The notes beneath the pieces were generated by a model. The model worked only from the letters and a program-made list of their open reading frames with translations, was not told the origin of the DNA and made no database searches. Below are positions 23,773 to 32,248 of a DNA stretch of 32,248 bases, one piece after another. Where the stretch lies: the NCBI GenBank assembly GCA_024642545.1, contig JAHEAW010000016.1, positions 1-32,248 on the forward strand. Reading direction: 5' to 3'. How positions within the stretch are numbered: the stretch's first letter is position 1; each line of letters starts with the position of its first letter. A program made the translations under genes and the position numbers. The stretch is from Erythrobacteraceae bacterium (GTDB lineage: Bacteria > Pseudomonadota > Alphaproteobacteria > Sphingomonadales > Sphingomonadaceae).

Positions 23773-23809
23773 CAAAAATCAGGGGCGCCCCGTGACCGGC
23801 GCGCCCCTG
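23773..23809 (-). terminator. Terminator-like hairpin between ctaD and ctaB
   Basis: A perfect 9-bp GC-rich stem, CAGGGGCGC (23780-23788) with GCGCCCCTG (23801-23809). On the minus strand it is followed by TTTTT (23778-23774). This is a good intrinsic terminator for the ctaC-ctaD transcript. The downstream oxidase assembly genes therefore need read-through or their own promoter. Confidence 0.7.
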
Positions 23810-23825
23810 CCTATTTAGGTCTGCG

Positions 23826-23841
23826 TCCCGCCGAGGCGGGA
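23826..23841 (-). repeat. Short perfect inverted repeat after ctaD
   Basis: TCCCGCC (23826-23832) and GGCGGGA (23835-23841) flank a 2-nt spacer, 11 nt after the ctaD stop. The loop is too tight for all seven pairs, but a shorter stem could form. It may protect the 3' end of the ctaC-ctaD message. Confidence 0.4.
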
Positions 23842-23852
23842 TTGGGCCATCG

Positions 23853-25559
23853 TCAGGCAGTAGCCGGGCGGTGGTCGTGATAGTCTTGATGATCCTCAAT
23901 CACGGGCAGCGTTTCAAACTGGTGGTATGGCGGCGGGCTGGACAATGTCCACTCCAGCGTGGTCGCACCTTCGCCCCATGGATTATCCCCGGCCTTTTTG
24001 CCCCACACGAAGGCATAAACCAGATTGGCGAAGAACAGCAGCATCGACGCCGCCATGATCTCATAGCCGATCGAGGAGATGTGGTTCCAATAGGCAAATG
24101 CATCAGGATAGTCTGGGATACGCCGCGGCATACCGTCCATCCCCAGGAAGTGCTGCGGGAAAAAGATCACGTTAACGCCGATGAAAAAGCCCCAGAAGTG
24201 AGCATGCGCCAGGAATTCGCTGTGCATCTTGCCGCTCATCTTCGGGAACCAGTAATAGAAGCCCGCAAACAGGCTGAATACTGCACCCATGGACAGCACG
24301 TAGTGGAAGTGCGCGACCACATAATAAGTATCATGCAGCACGTCGTCGATACCGCCATTGGCCAGCACCACGCCGGTCACACCGCCAACGGTGAACAGGA
24401 AGATGAAGCCCATTGCCCAGACCAGCGGAGATTTGAATTCCAGTGAACCGCCCCACATGGTGGCAATCCAGCTGAAGATTTTGACACCGGTCGGAACGGC
24501 GATGACCATTGTAGCGGCTGTGAAATACATCTTGGTATTTACGTCCAGCCCGGTGGTATACATGTGGTGCGCCCAGACGACGAAACCAACCACGCCAATT
24601 GCAACCATCGCGTAAGCCATTCCCAGATAGCCGAACACCGGCTTCTTGGAGAAAGTCGCCACGATCTGGCTGATCATGCCGAAGCCCGGCAGAATCATGA
24701 TGTAAACTTCCGGATGGCCGAAGAACCAGAACAGATGCTGGTAAAGCACTGGATCGCCGCCGCCCGCTGGATCGAAGAAGGTCGTGCCAAAGTTGCGGTC
24801 CGTCAGCAGCATGGTGATGGCCGCAGCCAGCACTGGAAGCGCCAGCAGCAACAGGAAAGCGGTGACCAGCACCGACCACACGAACAGCGGCATCTTGTGC
24901 AAGGTCATGCCCGGCGCGCGCATGTTGAAGATGGTGGTGATGAAATTGATCGCCCCCATGATCGAGGCTGCGCCTGCAAGGTGGAGCGAGAAGATCGCGA
25001 AATCGACTGCTGGCCCGGGCGAGCCACTGGTTGAAAGCGGTGCATAGACCGTCCAGCCGGTGCCCGCGCCCATGCCCGTGCCGCCCGGTACGAAGGTCGA
25101 AATCATCAGGCTGGTAAAGCCAGCCACGGTCAGCCAGAAAGAGATGTTGTTCATCCGCGGGAAGGCCATGTCAGGCGCGCCGATCATCAGTGGCACAAAC
25201 CAGTTGCCGAAACCGCCAATCATGGCTGGCATCACCATGAAGAACACCATGATCAGGCCGTGGGCCGTGATCAGCACGTTCCACATATGCAGCGCCTGGT
25301 TGAGATCATGCTCACCATACAAAAAGCCGACCAGCGGAGTCAGAACCTGAATGCCAGGTTCGGCCAGTTCGGCGCGCATGACGCCCGAAATAGCGCCGCC
25401 GATGATGCCCGCACAGATCGCAAAGATCAGGTAAAGCGTCCCGATGTCCTTGTGGTTCGTGGACATAAACCAGCGGGCGAAGAATGCAGGCTTATGATCT
25501 GCATCATGCGCCCCGTGGTCTTCACTGTGAGCCTGGAAATGATCGGCGGTTGTAGCCAT
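23853..25559 (-). CDS. ctaD: Cytochrome c oxidase subunit I (aa3 type, A1 family)
   Basis: A 568-residue, twelve-helix catalytic subunit that reduces oxygen to water and pumps protons. Ligands are all visible: H100 and H419 for heme a, H417 for heme a3, and H282, H331, H332 for CuB with cross-linked Y286 in GHPEVY. D130 (D pathway), E284 in HPEVY, and K360 in PTGVKIFSW (K pathway) are present. The enzyme therefore belongs to the A1, mitochondrial-like group. An N-terminal histidine/aspartate-rich stretch (residues 7-22) precedes helix 1. It starts 54 nt after ctaC. Confidence 0.97.
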   Translation of the reverse strand: MATTADHFQAHSEDHGAHDADHKPAFFARWFMSTNHKDIGTLYLIFAICAGIIGGAISGVMRAELAEPGIQVLTPLVGFLYGEHDLNQALHMWNVLITAHGLIMVFFMVMPAMIGGFGNWFVPLMIGAPDMAFPRMNNISFWLTVAGFTSLMISTFVPGGTGMGAGTGWTVYAPLSTSGSPGPAVDFAIFSLHLAGAASIMGAINFITTIFNMRAPGMTLHKMPLFVWSVLVTAFLLLLALPVLAAAITMLLTDRNFGTTFFDPAGGGDPVLYQHLFWFFGHPEVYIMILPGFGMISQIVATFSKKPVFGYLGMAYAMVAIGVVGFVVWAHHMYTTGLDVNTKMYFTAATMVIAVPTGVKIFSWIATMWGGSLEFKSPLVWAMGFIFLFTVGGVTGVVLANGGIDDVLHDTYYVVAHFHYVLSMGAVFSLFAGFYYWFPKMSGKMHSEFLAHAHFWGFFIGVNVIFFPQHFLGMDGMPRRIPDYPDAFAYWNHISSIGYEIMAASMLLFFANLVYAFVWGKKAGDNPWGEGATTLEWTLSSPPPYHQFETLPVIEDHQDYHDHRPATA

Positions 25560-25613
25560 GAGTTTTCTCTCAACCCTTGATAAAATACGTTATGCGACGT
25601 CGTGTCGCGTCAA

Positions 25614-26675
25614 TCAGCTGGTTTGCGGCGCTTCGTCAGGAGCGGCAGGAACTTCGGCGGCAGCTGGCGTCAGGCCCGCGTCTGTAGTTGCTGCAGAAGC
25701 GGCCGCAGCAGCCGGTTTGCCCACCGTGCCGCCCTGTTCGCGAACCCATGCTTCCCACTGCGCACGGGGTACAGCTTCAATGGCGATCGGCATGAAGCCG
25801 TGGCGCGCACCGCACAGTTCTGAACACTGGCCGTAATAGATGCCCGGCTCGTCAATCGTCAGCAGCCGTTCATTCAGACGGCCGGGAACGGCATCAAGCT
25901 TGAACCACAGCGACGGAACAGCGAAGGAATGGATCACATCAGCGCCGGTGGTCTGGATCCGCAGCGGCGTATTAACGGGAACCACCATCCGGTGATCAAC
26001 GCCCAGCTGGCGCGGTTCGCCCAGCTTATCGTCCTGTTCCTTGGTCAGCATGTTCGAAATAACTTCGAAGCCGCCATTGTCGGGATATGTATAGCCCCAA
26101 TACCACTGATATCCGGTCGCCTTGATGGTGACCGCATTTGCGGGAGGCGACTTGTACTGCCGCGCCAGCAGAGTGATCGACGGAACCGCGATCACAACCA
26201 GAATGAGCACCGGAACAAGCGTCCAGATCACTTCGATCATGGTGTTGTGCGTGGTTTTGGAAGCCACTGGATTGCGGCGCTTGTTGAAGCGCGTAATTAC
26301 AAACAGCAGCAGGCCCAGAACCAGCAGGCTGATCATCGTGATGATCGGCAGCAGAATGTCATTATGCATCCAGCGGGCATAACGCCCATCCGCTGTATAT
26401 TGCGGCTGAAAAGTGATTCCCTGATCACGCGGCTGGCCTTTGACCCATTCAGGACCAAGCTGCTTATAGCTGCCAGAACCGAGTTGATCAGACTTGGCCG
26501 CATCTGCCACAGCAGGCGCATCGGGCGCCTGAACCACTGACGTTGACGCAGCCGGAGGCAGCGGTGCCGTAGCGTCCTGTGCCATTGCCATTTGCGGCGA
26601 AAACGCCAGTACGGCTGCAGCCAGAATAGGGGTAATCTTTGTCAAAGCCTTGCGGGCCCAGTCACCGAGAATCAT
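25614..26675 (-). CDS. ctaC: Cytochrome c oxidase subunit II
   Basis: A 353-residue subunit II that receives electrons from cytochrome c. The signal peptide ends near AMA-Q (residue 32). An alanine/proline-rich linker is followed by two transmembrane helices (about 108-130 and 148-171), the aromatic patch YQWYWGY (190-196) and a complete CuA site: H250, C285, E287, C289, H293 and M296 in QCSELCGARHGFM. The C-terminus carries an unusual Ala/Pro-rich tail of about 40 residues (from 315). It is the first gene of the oxidase block. Confidence 0.96.
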   Translation of the reverse strand: MILGDWARKALTKITPILAAAVLAFSPQMAMAQDATAPLPPAASTSVVQAPDAPAVADAAKSDQLGSGSYKQLGPEWVKGQPRDQGITFQPQYTADGRYARWMHNDILLPIITMISLLVLGLLLFVITRFNKRRNPVASKTTHNTMIEVIWTLVPVLILVVIAVPSITLLARQYKSPPANAVTIKATGYQWYWGYTYPDNGGFEVISNMLTKEQDDKLGEPRQLGVDHRMVVPVNTPLRIQTTGADVIHSFAVPSLWFKLDAVPGRLNERLLTIDEPGIYYGQCSELCGARHGFMPIAIEAVPRAQWEAWVREQGGTVGKPAAAAASAATTDAGLTPAAAEVPAAPDEAPQTS

Positions 26676-26696
26676 CGCGTCGACGCTTTCCGTTTA

Positions 26697-26725
26697 TTAA
26701 TACGAACCGCCGTCAAGCAGCCCAA
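26697..26725 (-). promoter_or_regulatory. Candidate ctaC promoter
   Basis: On the minus strand TTGGGC (26725-26720), a 17-nt spacer, and TATTAA (26702-26697), followed by a leader of about 15-20 nt to the ATG at 26675. The -10 is good and the -35 weak. A TTGACG sequence lies between them. The rest of the 222-bp gap up to pyrE shows no clear site. Confidence 0.35.
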
Positions 26726-26897
26726 AATGCCCCAGGAAATGGAAGGGTCTGGCTGGGCCTATACCCGCGCTTGCCCCCTGCCTCAAGCGGTTCTAGGAGA
26801 ATTTTCCGCATCATCTGTTGCTTGCGTGCTGACTGGCTCCATTTTCAACCTGCTTCGCGCTCAATTTTACATCACCAAGGATTATTTGGCCCAACCT

Positions 26898-27476
26898 ATG
26901 ACTGAAGACGACGTTCTCTCTGAATTCCGCGCCAGCGAGGCTTTGCTCGAAGGCCATTTCAAGCTGTCCTCCGGGCGCCACAGCGCGCATTATCTGCAGT
27001 GCGCCCGCGTTTTGATGGACCCGATGCGCGCGAGCCGGTTAGCCGCTGCGATTGCCGCAAAAATACCGCGGGAATTGCGCAGCAAGGTCGACAAGGTCGT
27101 CTCACCCGCGATGGGCGGCGTCATTATTGGCCATGAAATGGGCCGTGCGCTGGGCACAGAAGCGATCTTCCTCGAACGCCCTACCGGCACTTTTGAACTG
27201 CGCCGCGGGTTCCGGCTTGAACAAGGAGACAAGGTGCTGGTGGTGGAAGACGTTGTCACCACTGGCCTTTCCTCGAAAGAAGCAATGGCAGCAGTTGCCG
27301 AAGCAGGCGGCGAAGTGGTCGCACTGGCCGCGCTGGTCGATCGCACCGATGAAGGGGTTCGGTTTGATGTGCCCTATTTTCCGCTTATCCAGATTAGTTT
27401 TCCAACTTTTGCCGAGGATAATCTGCCCGCAGAACTGGCCGCAATTCCGGTGACTAAGCCGGGGAGCAGGAAATGA
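26898..27476 (+). CDS. pyrE: Orotate phosphoribosyltransferase
   Basis: A 192-residue type I phosphoribosyltransferase that joins orotate to PRPP to give OMP in pyrimidine synthesis. The PRPP loop is VLVVEDVVTTGLSSKEA (about 114-130). FKLSSGRHSAHYLQC (about 18-32) holds the orotate-binding region, and SPAMGGVIIGHEMGRAL and FLERPTGTFELRRGF are family-typical. The start is taken at 26898. The frame is open for about 100 codons upstream, but that part has no family character and overlaps ctaC. It heads the right-hand operon. Confidence 0.94.
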   Translation: MTEDDVLSEFRASEALLEGHFKLSSGRHSAHYLQCARVLMDPMRASRLAAAIAAKIPRELRSKVDKVVSPAMGGVIIGHEMGRALGTEAIFLERPTGTFELRRGFRLEQGDKVLVVEDVVTTGLSSKEAMAAVAEAGGEVVALAALVDRTDEGVRFDVPYFPLIQISFPTFAEDNLPAELAAIPVTKPGSRK

Positions 27477-28549
27477 GATGGCTTATCGCACCGGCACTGG
27501 CGATCGCCGTATCTGGTGCGGCATTCGCAGCCGCGCCGGGTGACCCGGCCAACTGGCAACACCACGACCCCACCGATGGCAATCTGGCAAACCAGGCAGG
27601 ACGCCTCGGATTCGCGGGACAATTGGCGATAAGCCGGGAGACAGGGTCGTTCGACCTGATGGCCGTTGGCATGCCGGATCGGCCGTCAGTTACCGACGCA
27701 TGGCCGTGGGCATCAGTAACCAAGCAGGTTGTCGCGACGCTGGTGATGCAGCAGGTCGAAGCCGGCACGCTGGCGTTGGACACTCCTGCGTCGCGTTATC
27801 TTGAAGGCTTTGGTCGGGCTGCGGCTCCGACCGTGCGCCAGCTGCTGCGTCATCAGTCGGGCTTGCGCAATCCTGACAAGACCAATCCGGAAAGCGACGC
27901 CCATCGCTCATTTTTTAAGGTCGGCACAAAGCGTATTGACTGGTGCCTTGCGGGGCGGAACAACCCGGAAGCCGATCCGCATCGTTATGACTACAACAAT
28001 TGCGACTACATCGTGCTAGACGCAATCCTGGAAAAAGTGACAGAGCGGCCTCTTGGCGTCCTGTTCCAGCAATCCATCGCCGATCCGGCGCGGTTGGCGG
28101 ATACCGGTTTTCTCTCCGGTGATGCCGACCGGGCTTTTATCGGAGCTGAGCCCGATTACCGCACCCGCATCCCGATGTATGAAGGAGGAGCCGGGCTGGT
28201 CGGTCCGCTCGAGGACATGGTCCGGTTCGACCGATCCCTGATGGACGGAACCCTGCTCAGCCAGGACAGTCGCAGACAGCTTTGGCATGGTGATCCCGGC
28301 CTCGACGATATGGCACTGGGCCAATGGCAATATGAGGTACAACTCTCCGCATGTACGGGGCCAGTCAGCATTATCGAGCGGCGGGGTGGCATCGGCAAGT
28401 ATGCGCTGCGCAATTTCATCCTGCCCGCCAAGAACCTTGTGCTCATCCTCGCGACACAGGACCGGCAATTCCCGTTCGAGGATGTCAGGACAGGTAAGGG
28501 CGCGGCGTTCGAACTTTTGAGCACCGCCGTTTGTGGAGCGCCGGAATGA
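27473..28549 (+). CDS. Serine hydrolase of the beta-lactamase/penicillin-binding-like family
   Basis: A 358-residue exported protein. The signal peptide ([19 protein letters not shown]) is followed by a class C beta-lactamase-like fold. Seen: the nucleophile motif S81-VTK84 in WPWASVTKQ, the second motif Y174-NN176 in [12 protein letters not shown], and a degenerate third motif near ERRGGIGKY where K/H-x-G is expected. The HQSGLR segment (127-132) is typical of the family. Substrates may be peptidoglycan peptides, esters or other amides, so it should not be read as an antibiotic resistance gene. It overlaps pyrE and pdxJ by ATGA at both ends. Confidence 0.85.
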   Translation: MRWLIAPALAIAVSGAAFAAAPGDPANWQHHDPTDGNLANQAGRLGFAGQLAISRETGSFDLMAVGMPDRPSVTDAWPWASVTKQVVATLVMQQVEAGTLALDTPASRYLEGFGRAAAPTVRQLLRHQSGLRNPDKTNPESDAHRSFFKVGTKRIDWCLAGRNNPEADPHRYDYNNCDYIVLDAILEKVTERPLGVLFQQSIADPARLADTGFLSGDADRAFIGAEPDYRTRIPMYEGGAGLVGPLEDMVRFDRSLMDGTLLSQDSRRQLWHGDPGLDDMALGQWQYEVQLSACTGPVSIIERRGGIGKYALRNFILPAKNLVLILATQDRQFPFEDVRTGKGAAFELLSTAVCGAPE

Positions 28550-29289
28550 ATGCATCGCTCCTTCGCAATCCACTACGCCTTGGCGTAAATATCGACCATG
28601 TCGCCACGATCCGCAACGCGCGCGGCGGTGACCATCCTGATCCGGTGCGCGCAGCGCAGATTGTTGCGGCAGTTGGCGGGGACGGGATCACCGCTCATTT
28701 GCGCGAAGACCGGCGCCATATCCGCGACGATGATCTTAAGCGGATTCAAGACGCGACCGACCTGCCGCTCAACCTCGAAATGGCCGCGACCGAGGAAATG
28801 CTCGCCATTGCGCTGCGGCATCAGCCGCACGCCGTCTGTATTGTCCCCGAAAAGCGCGAGGAGCGGACCACAGAAGGCGGGCTTGATGCAGCCGGGCAAC
28901 ACAACCGGCTAGCCCCCATCGTCGCCCGGCTGGTCGATGCCAATATCCGTGTCAGCTTGTTCATCGAAGCTGATCCGCGTCAGCTGGAAGCGGCAATGCG
29001 CCTCGGCGCACAGGTGGTCGAATTTCATACCGGTGAATATGCCCATGCAACCGGCGAAGGGCGGGCAGTAGAACTCAAGCGGATCGCTGATATGGCCGCT
29101 CTGGCGGTGAAGAACGGGATCGAACCGCATGCTGGCCACGGACTCACCTATGACAATGTCCAGCCAATCGCGGCAATCCCGCAAATCGCCGAGCTCAACA
29201 TCGGCCATTATCTGATTGGCGAAGCGGTATTTGTCGGTTTGGAAACAGCTGTGCAGCGCATGCGCGAATTGATGGATGATGCGCGGTGA
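28546..29289 (+). CDS. pdxJ: Pyridoxine 5'-phosphate synthase
   Basis: A 247-residue TIM-barrel enzyme that condenses 3-amino-2-oxopropyl phosphate with deoxyxylulose 5-phosphate to form pyridoxine phosphate. Family motifs are [16 protein letters not shown] (about 12-27), [28 protein letters not shown] with the catalytic glutamate, [13 protein letters not shown], and the C-terminal [10 protein letters not shown] with the catalytic histidine. The start overlaps the preceding stop as ATGA. acpS follows after 10 nt, as in many proteobacteria. Confidence 0.96.
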   Translation: MNASLLRNPLRLGVNIDHVATIRNARGGDHPDPVRAAQIVAAVGGDGITAHLREDRRHIRDDDLKRIQDATDLPLNLEMAATEEMLAIALRHQPHAVCIVPEKREERTTEGGLDAAGQHNRLAPIVARLVDANIRVSLFIEADPRQLEAAMRLGAQVVEFHTGEYAHATGEGRAVELKRIADMAALAVKNGIEPHAGHGLTYDNVQPIAAIPQIAELNIGHYLIGEAVFVGLETAVQRMRELMDDAR

Positions 29290-29299
29290 GGGTACCGGC

Positions 29300-29719
29300 A
29301 TGATCATTGGCCTCGGCTCCGACCTGTGCTCGATCGAGCGCATCCAGCAAGTGCTTGATCGGCATGGCGAGCGCTTCGAGCAGCGCAGCTTTACTGCAAT
29401 AGAGCGCGCCAAGGCGGCCAAACGCCCTTTCACCCGCGCAGGCACTTACGCAAAACGCTTTGCCGCCAAGGAAGCCTTTTCCAAGGCCGTGGGTACAGGG
29501 TTTTATCGCGGCGTTTATATGAAGGATATCGGCGTGGTGAACGCTCCGTCCGGCGCGCCCACGCTTGCGCTCACCAATGGCGCGGCAAAGCGACTTGCAG
29601 AACTGACCCCGCGCGGCCATGAGGCGGTCATTCATCTTACCCTAACCGACGATCATCCATGGGCGCAGGCCTTCGTGATAATCGAAGCTGTCCCACTCCA
29701 GAACTCAGGCTGTTCATGA
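29300..29719 (+). CDS. acpS: Holo-[acyl-carrier-protein] synthase
   Basis: A 139-residue phosphopantetheinyl transferase that moves 4'-phosphopantetheine from CoA to acyl carrier protein. The metal-binding motifs are [15 protein letters not shown] (1-15, with D8) and [18 protein letters not shown] (about 53-70). The start at 29300 follows a GAGGG ribosome binding site. The frame opens eight codons earlier but overlaps pdxJ. The stop overlaps the lepB start as ATGA. Confidence 0.94.
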   Translation: MIIGLGSDLCSIERIQQVLDRHGERFEQRSFTAIERAKAAKRPFTRAGTYAKRFAAKEAFSKAVGTGFYRGVYMKDIGVVNAPSGAPTLALTNGAAKRLAELTPRGHEAVIHLTLTDDHPWAQAFVIIEAVPLQNSGCS

Positions 29720-30642
29720 ACACCGGTACCGATACTGTAACACCCCCTCCCCCCAAGCCTGCTGATAAAGCTGCAGAGGGAGTCAATTGGCTGGCCGAAT
29801 TGCGCGGCCTGGCCTTTATGCTGCTGGCAGTGCTGGGTTTTCACACCTTCATTGCCAAGCCATTCTATATCCCTTCCTCCAGCATGATGCCCAATCTGCT
29901 GGAAGGTGACCGGCTGGTGGTGAGCAAATATCCCTATGGCTGGTCATGGGTTTCAGCATCGTTCCATATCCTGCCGCGCAGCGATTGGCGGATCTTTCCC
30001 CATACGCCGCAATATGGCGATATCGTGGTCCCGGTCCCGCCCTATCACGACGTTGACTATATCAAGCGTGTGGTCGGCCTGCCGGGTGACCGGATTGCTG
30101 TGGTTAATGGCCAGATCATCCTGAATGGTAAACCGGTGCCGCAAAAGGTCGAGCCGCCCATCCGGATCCCTATCGATGCCAATATGACATGCGACCCGTA
30201 TGAATATCCGGGGATGGCAGTGACCCTGTCAACGGGCCAGCGTGTGTGTGAAATGCCGACCTACCGCGAAACCTTGCCCAATGGGGCGACTTACCTGATC
30301 ATCGACCACAAGGATCAGCCGCTCGACCATTATCCGGAAATCACTATCCCCAAAGGGTCAGTCTTCCTGATGGGCGACAACCGCGACCATTCGGCTGACA
30401 GCCGTGCGCCCGCAGCGCCTGCATCCGCGCCCGAACCAACGGGCCTGGGCGGCCCGGTCCCGCTGCAAAATATCGGTGGGCGCGCTGAATTCATCACCTT
30501 CTCGCTCGATGGGACGACCAGCTGGAACCCGATCACCTGGTGGACATCCTTGCGCAAAGGCCGTTCATGGACCACTCTGCGTCCGGCAATCGTAAAGCCC
30601 GTGACGCATAAGGCGGAGGCAGCAGACACACCGCATGAGTGA
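29716..30642 (+). CDS. lepB: Signal peptidase I
   Basis: A 308-residue type I signal peptidase that removes signal peptides at the outer face of the inner membrane. One N-terminal helix (about 31-48) is followed by the catalytic serine S56 in [14 protein letters not shown], the general base K117 in [13 protein letters not shown], and the C-terminal box [18 protein letters not shown] proline-rich N-terminus ([10 protein letters not shown]) and an inserted loop with cysteines ([10 protein letters not shown]..., RVCEMP) are present. The start overlaps the acpS stop by ATGA. Confidence 0.95.
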   Translation: MNTGTDTVTPPPPKPADKAAEGVNWLAELRGLAFMLLAVLGFHTFIAKPFYIPSSSMMPNLLEGDRLVVSKYPYGWSWVSASFHILPRSDWRIFPHTPQYGDIVVPVPPYHDVDYIKRVVGLPGDRIAVVNGQIILNGKPVPQKVEPPIRIPIDANMTCDPYEYPGMAVTLSTGQRVCEMPTYRETLPNGATYLIIDHKDQPLDHYPEITIPKGSVFLMGDNRDHSADSRAPAAPASAPEPTGLGGPVPLQNIGGRAEFITFSLDGTTSWNPITWWTSLRKGRSWTTLRPAIVKPVTHKAEAADTPHE

Positions 30643-31738
30643 CAAGAAACCCGCATCACCGTTGATGGGCTCTGGCCCAACACGCATTGCGGATGTCCAA
30701 TTGCTGTTTGAGGCCCGGCGCGCCTTCATCTGGGCGACGGTGATCGGTCTGTTTGTTCTCACTGTCTATATTTCGCAGTCCCTGCTGGTCATTTTCGGAG
30801 CGATGGTCTTCGCCGCAATGATTGACGGCGGGGCGCGGCTGCTGGGCCGCGTAATCAACATCCACCGCACGTGGCGCGTGGCGATCGTGCTGGCGCTGAC
30901 GGTCCTCTTCTTTGTCTGGCTGGTGATGTACGCCGGGACCCAAATCTCGCGCGAGGCCGCCCAATTACCGACTATTATCGAAAGCCAGTTGGGCCGCGCT
31001 GTGCATTGGCTCGACAGTCAGGGCTTCGCCATCAAGCAGGCCGATATCCAGAATTTCGCAGGCAATCTGGTCAATGGCGTGGGCACGGTCACGCGCGCGA
31101 TTGGCGGTATTCTGGGCGGGCTGACCACATTACTTCTGATCGCGATCATCGGCATTTATGTCGCGTTAGAACCGCAGCTTTATGAACGCGGTGTTGCCTG
31201 GATGTTGCCGCAAGCGCAGCGGGAAGATTTTTACCTTACGGCCTCGCGCATGGGCTATGCCATGCGGCGGCTGATGGCCGGGCGGCTGGTAGGCATGGTG
31301 TTTGAAGGCGCGCTGACCTGGGCCTTCCTGTCGTTTTACGGTGTCCCGATGGCAGCGTTGCTGGGCATCCTGACTGGTCTGCTTGCTTTCATCCCCAATC
31401 TGGGTGCGCTGATTTCCGGCATCCTGATGGTTCTGGTCGGCTTTTCCGGCGGCACCGACATGGGGCTCTACACTATCCTGGTCTATTTCATCGTCCAGAC
31501 CTTCGATGGCTATGTGGTGATCCCGCTAATTGCCAAGAAAACGGTCGATCTGGCCCCTGCATTGGTGCTCGCTGCACAGCTGGTAATGGGCATATTGTTC
31601 GGCGTCATCGGACTGTTTCTGGCTGATCCGATGCTGGCGATGATCAAGGTCGTGCTGGAACGCCGCGCAGAACGCAACGATGACGACAGCGCGCAAGCCG
31701 CCCGGACCGCGGAAGGAACGGCTAGCGGTGGCGCGTAA
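30635..31738 (+). CDS. AI-2E family transporter (PerM-type permease)
   Basis: A 367-residue membrane protein of the AI-2E/PerM family, with about eight helices. Hallmarks are the N-terminal helix pair (AFIWATVIGLFVLTVYISQS), the soluble middle part (AAQLPTIIESQLGRAVHWLD), the glycine-rich GVGTVTRAIGGILGGLTTLL, and the C-terminal block GILTGLLAFIPNLGALIS, DGYVVIPLIAKKTVDLAPAL and ILFGVIGLFLADPM. Members export autoinducer-2 or act as sodium/proton antiporters. The substrate here is unknown. It overlaps lepB by 8 nt (ATGAGTGA), so translation is likely coupled. Confidence 0.87.
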   Translation: MSDKKPASPLMGSGPTRIADVQLLFEARRAFIWATVIGLFVLTVYISQSLLVIFGAMVFAAMIDGGARLLGRVINIHRTWRVAIVLALTVLFFVWLVMYAGTQISREAAQLPTIIESQLGRAVHWLDSQGFAIKQADIQNFAGNLVNGVGTVTRAIGGILGGLTTLLLIAIIGIYVALEPQLYERGVAWMLPQAQREDFYLTASRMGYAMRRLMAGRLVGMVFEGALTWAFLSFYGVPMAALLGILTGLLAFIPNLGALISGILMVLVGFSGGTDMGLYTILVYFIVQTFDGYVVIPLIAKKTVDLAPALVLAAQLVMGILFGVIGLFLADPMLAMIKVVLERRAERNDDDSAQAARTAEGTASGGA

Positions 31739-32248
31739 ATTTCTCTATTTTGTTGCCGGGATCATCATCTTCGTGATCGCGGCGGGCTTCGCGCTCAGCA
31801 TCTGGTCCAAGCAGCTGACCCAACTGGCGATGGTCCCCACCAGTGAATTCGTGACGCCTGCCGCACTCGATTCCAACGCCTATCAGAACCCGGCAATGTG
31901 GTTTTCGCGCCCCGGCATCGGGGTGAAGGACCCTGCCCGCTGGCAGCCCGCGACCAGCACGGACCGGGGCTTGCTGCCTACTCCTGCTGAACCCTCACAA
32001 AAAGCAGCAGTTTTCTTCGTCCACCCGACCAGCTTTTTCAGTCGGTCGAGCTGGAATGCTCCGCTCGATGATACAGATTCGCAGGACATCGCCCGCATTT
32101 ATGTGCGCGGCATGGCCAGTGCATACAACCGGGCGGACGAAATCTGGGCGCCGCGTTACCGGCAAGCGACGATGGGCGCGTTCCTGACCGATACGCCGCC
32201 TGCCAAGCAAGCCATCGATGCAGCCTATGGCGATGTAAAGCAGGCCTT
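31728..32248 (+). CDS. DUF3089 domain protein, 3' end cut by the window
   Basis: About 173 residues are visible. The start is taken as GTG at 31728, which overlaps the AI-2E gene by 11 nt and opens a signal anchor (RKFLYFVAGIIIFVIAAGFA, about 3-22). DUF3089 similarity is seen at VFFVHPTSFFSRSSWNAPLD (about 97-116) and NRADEIWAPRYRQATMGAF. The family has an alpha/beta hydrolase-like fold, and its nucleophile region would lie beyond the window edge. It is probably a membrane-anchored or periplasmic hydrolase. The function is unknown. Confidence 0.8.
   Translation, partial: MARKFLYFVAGIIIFVIAAGFALSIWSKQLTQLAMVPTSEFVTPAALDSNAYQNPAMWFSRPGIGVKDPARWQPATSTDRGLLPTPAEPSQKAAVFFVHPTSFFSRSSWNAPLDDTDSQDIARIYVRGMASAYNRADEIWAPRYRQATMGAFLTDTPPAKQAIDAAYGDVKQA

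Noticed and set aside
27473-28549. Calling the serine hydrolase an antibiotic resistance beta-lactamase
   Set aside because: The third motif is degenerate and the gene sits inside a housekeeping operon, so the broad family name is all that can be supported.
1-32248. tRNA, rRNA, CRISPR, insertion sequence or prophage content
   Set aside because: I looked through every intergenic gap on both strands and found no cloverleaf, spacer array, transposase or terminal repeats.

Overview
The window is ordinary chromosomal DNA of an alphaproteobacterium, most likely Sphingomonadales close to the Erythrobacter/Altererythrobacter group. This is inferred from several features: the aa3 oxidase gene order ctaC-ctaD-ctaB-small ORF-ctaG-ctaE-DUF983-SURF1-thrC, the pyrE...pdxJ-acpS-lepB block, an alanine/lysine-rich tail on ribosomal protein L21, and a moderately high GC content. 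I see no phage, transposase, integrase, CRISPR array, rRNA or tRNA. Almost every base is in or next to a gene, and many genes overlap by ATGA or TGATG junctions. No gene-free stretch exceeds about 230 bp.

Layout. Positions 1-2687 (minus strand): the 5' part of a YfgM-like TPR protein with a TTG start, a group-4 glycosyltransferase and an alpha/beta hydrolase. 2783-5763 (plus): selO and an apparently lone astD. 5766-7243 (minus): a lipoprotein and a glycine-zipper envelope protein. 7467-11173: rarD (plus), pyrC and an EamA exporter (minus), and ygfZ (plus). 11181-12799: a divergent TetR repressor and a diiron-like metal-dependent hydrolase, with two tandem operators lying on the -35 and -10 boxes of a strong promoter. 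12882-14438 (minus): a GNAT acetyltransferase, rpmA and rplU. 14656-15902 (plus): a lipoprotein gene overlapping an FNR-type regulator.

15894-26675 (minus) is one long co-directional block. It starts with the cytochrome c oxidase genes (ctaC, ctaD, terminator-like hairpin, ctaB, a 41-codon membrane ORF, ctaG, ctaE, DUF983, SURF1). It continues with thrC, an RlmI-like methyltransferase, folB, a small SDR-like Rossmann protein, moaD and moaE. It ends with a membrane protein of unknown function preceded by a perfect FNR box at class II spacing. 26898-32248 (plus) is a tightly overlapped operon: pyrE, a serine beta-lactamase-like hydrolase, pdxJ, acpS, lepB, an AI-2E-type permease and a DUF3089 protein cut by the window end.

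Most of the content is housekeeping: respiration, pyrimidine, threonine, folate, pyridoxal phosphate and molybdopterin synthesis, ribosome and protein secretion. The most informative signals are regulatory. One is an oxygen-sensing FNR-like protein next to a matching FNR-box promoter on an uncharacterised membrane gene. The other is the paired TetR operators. I found no convincing new multi-gene system.
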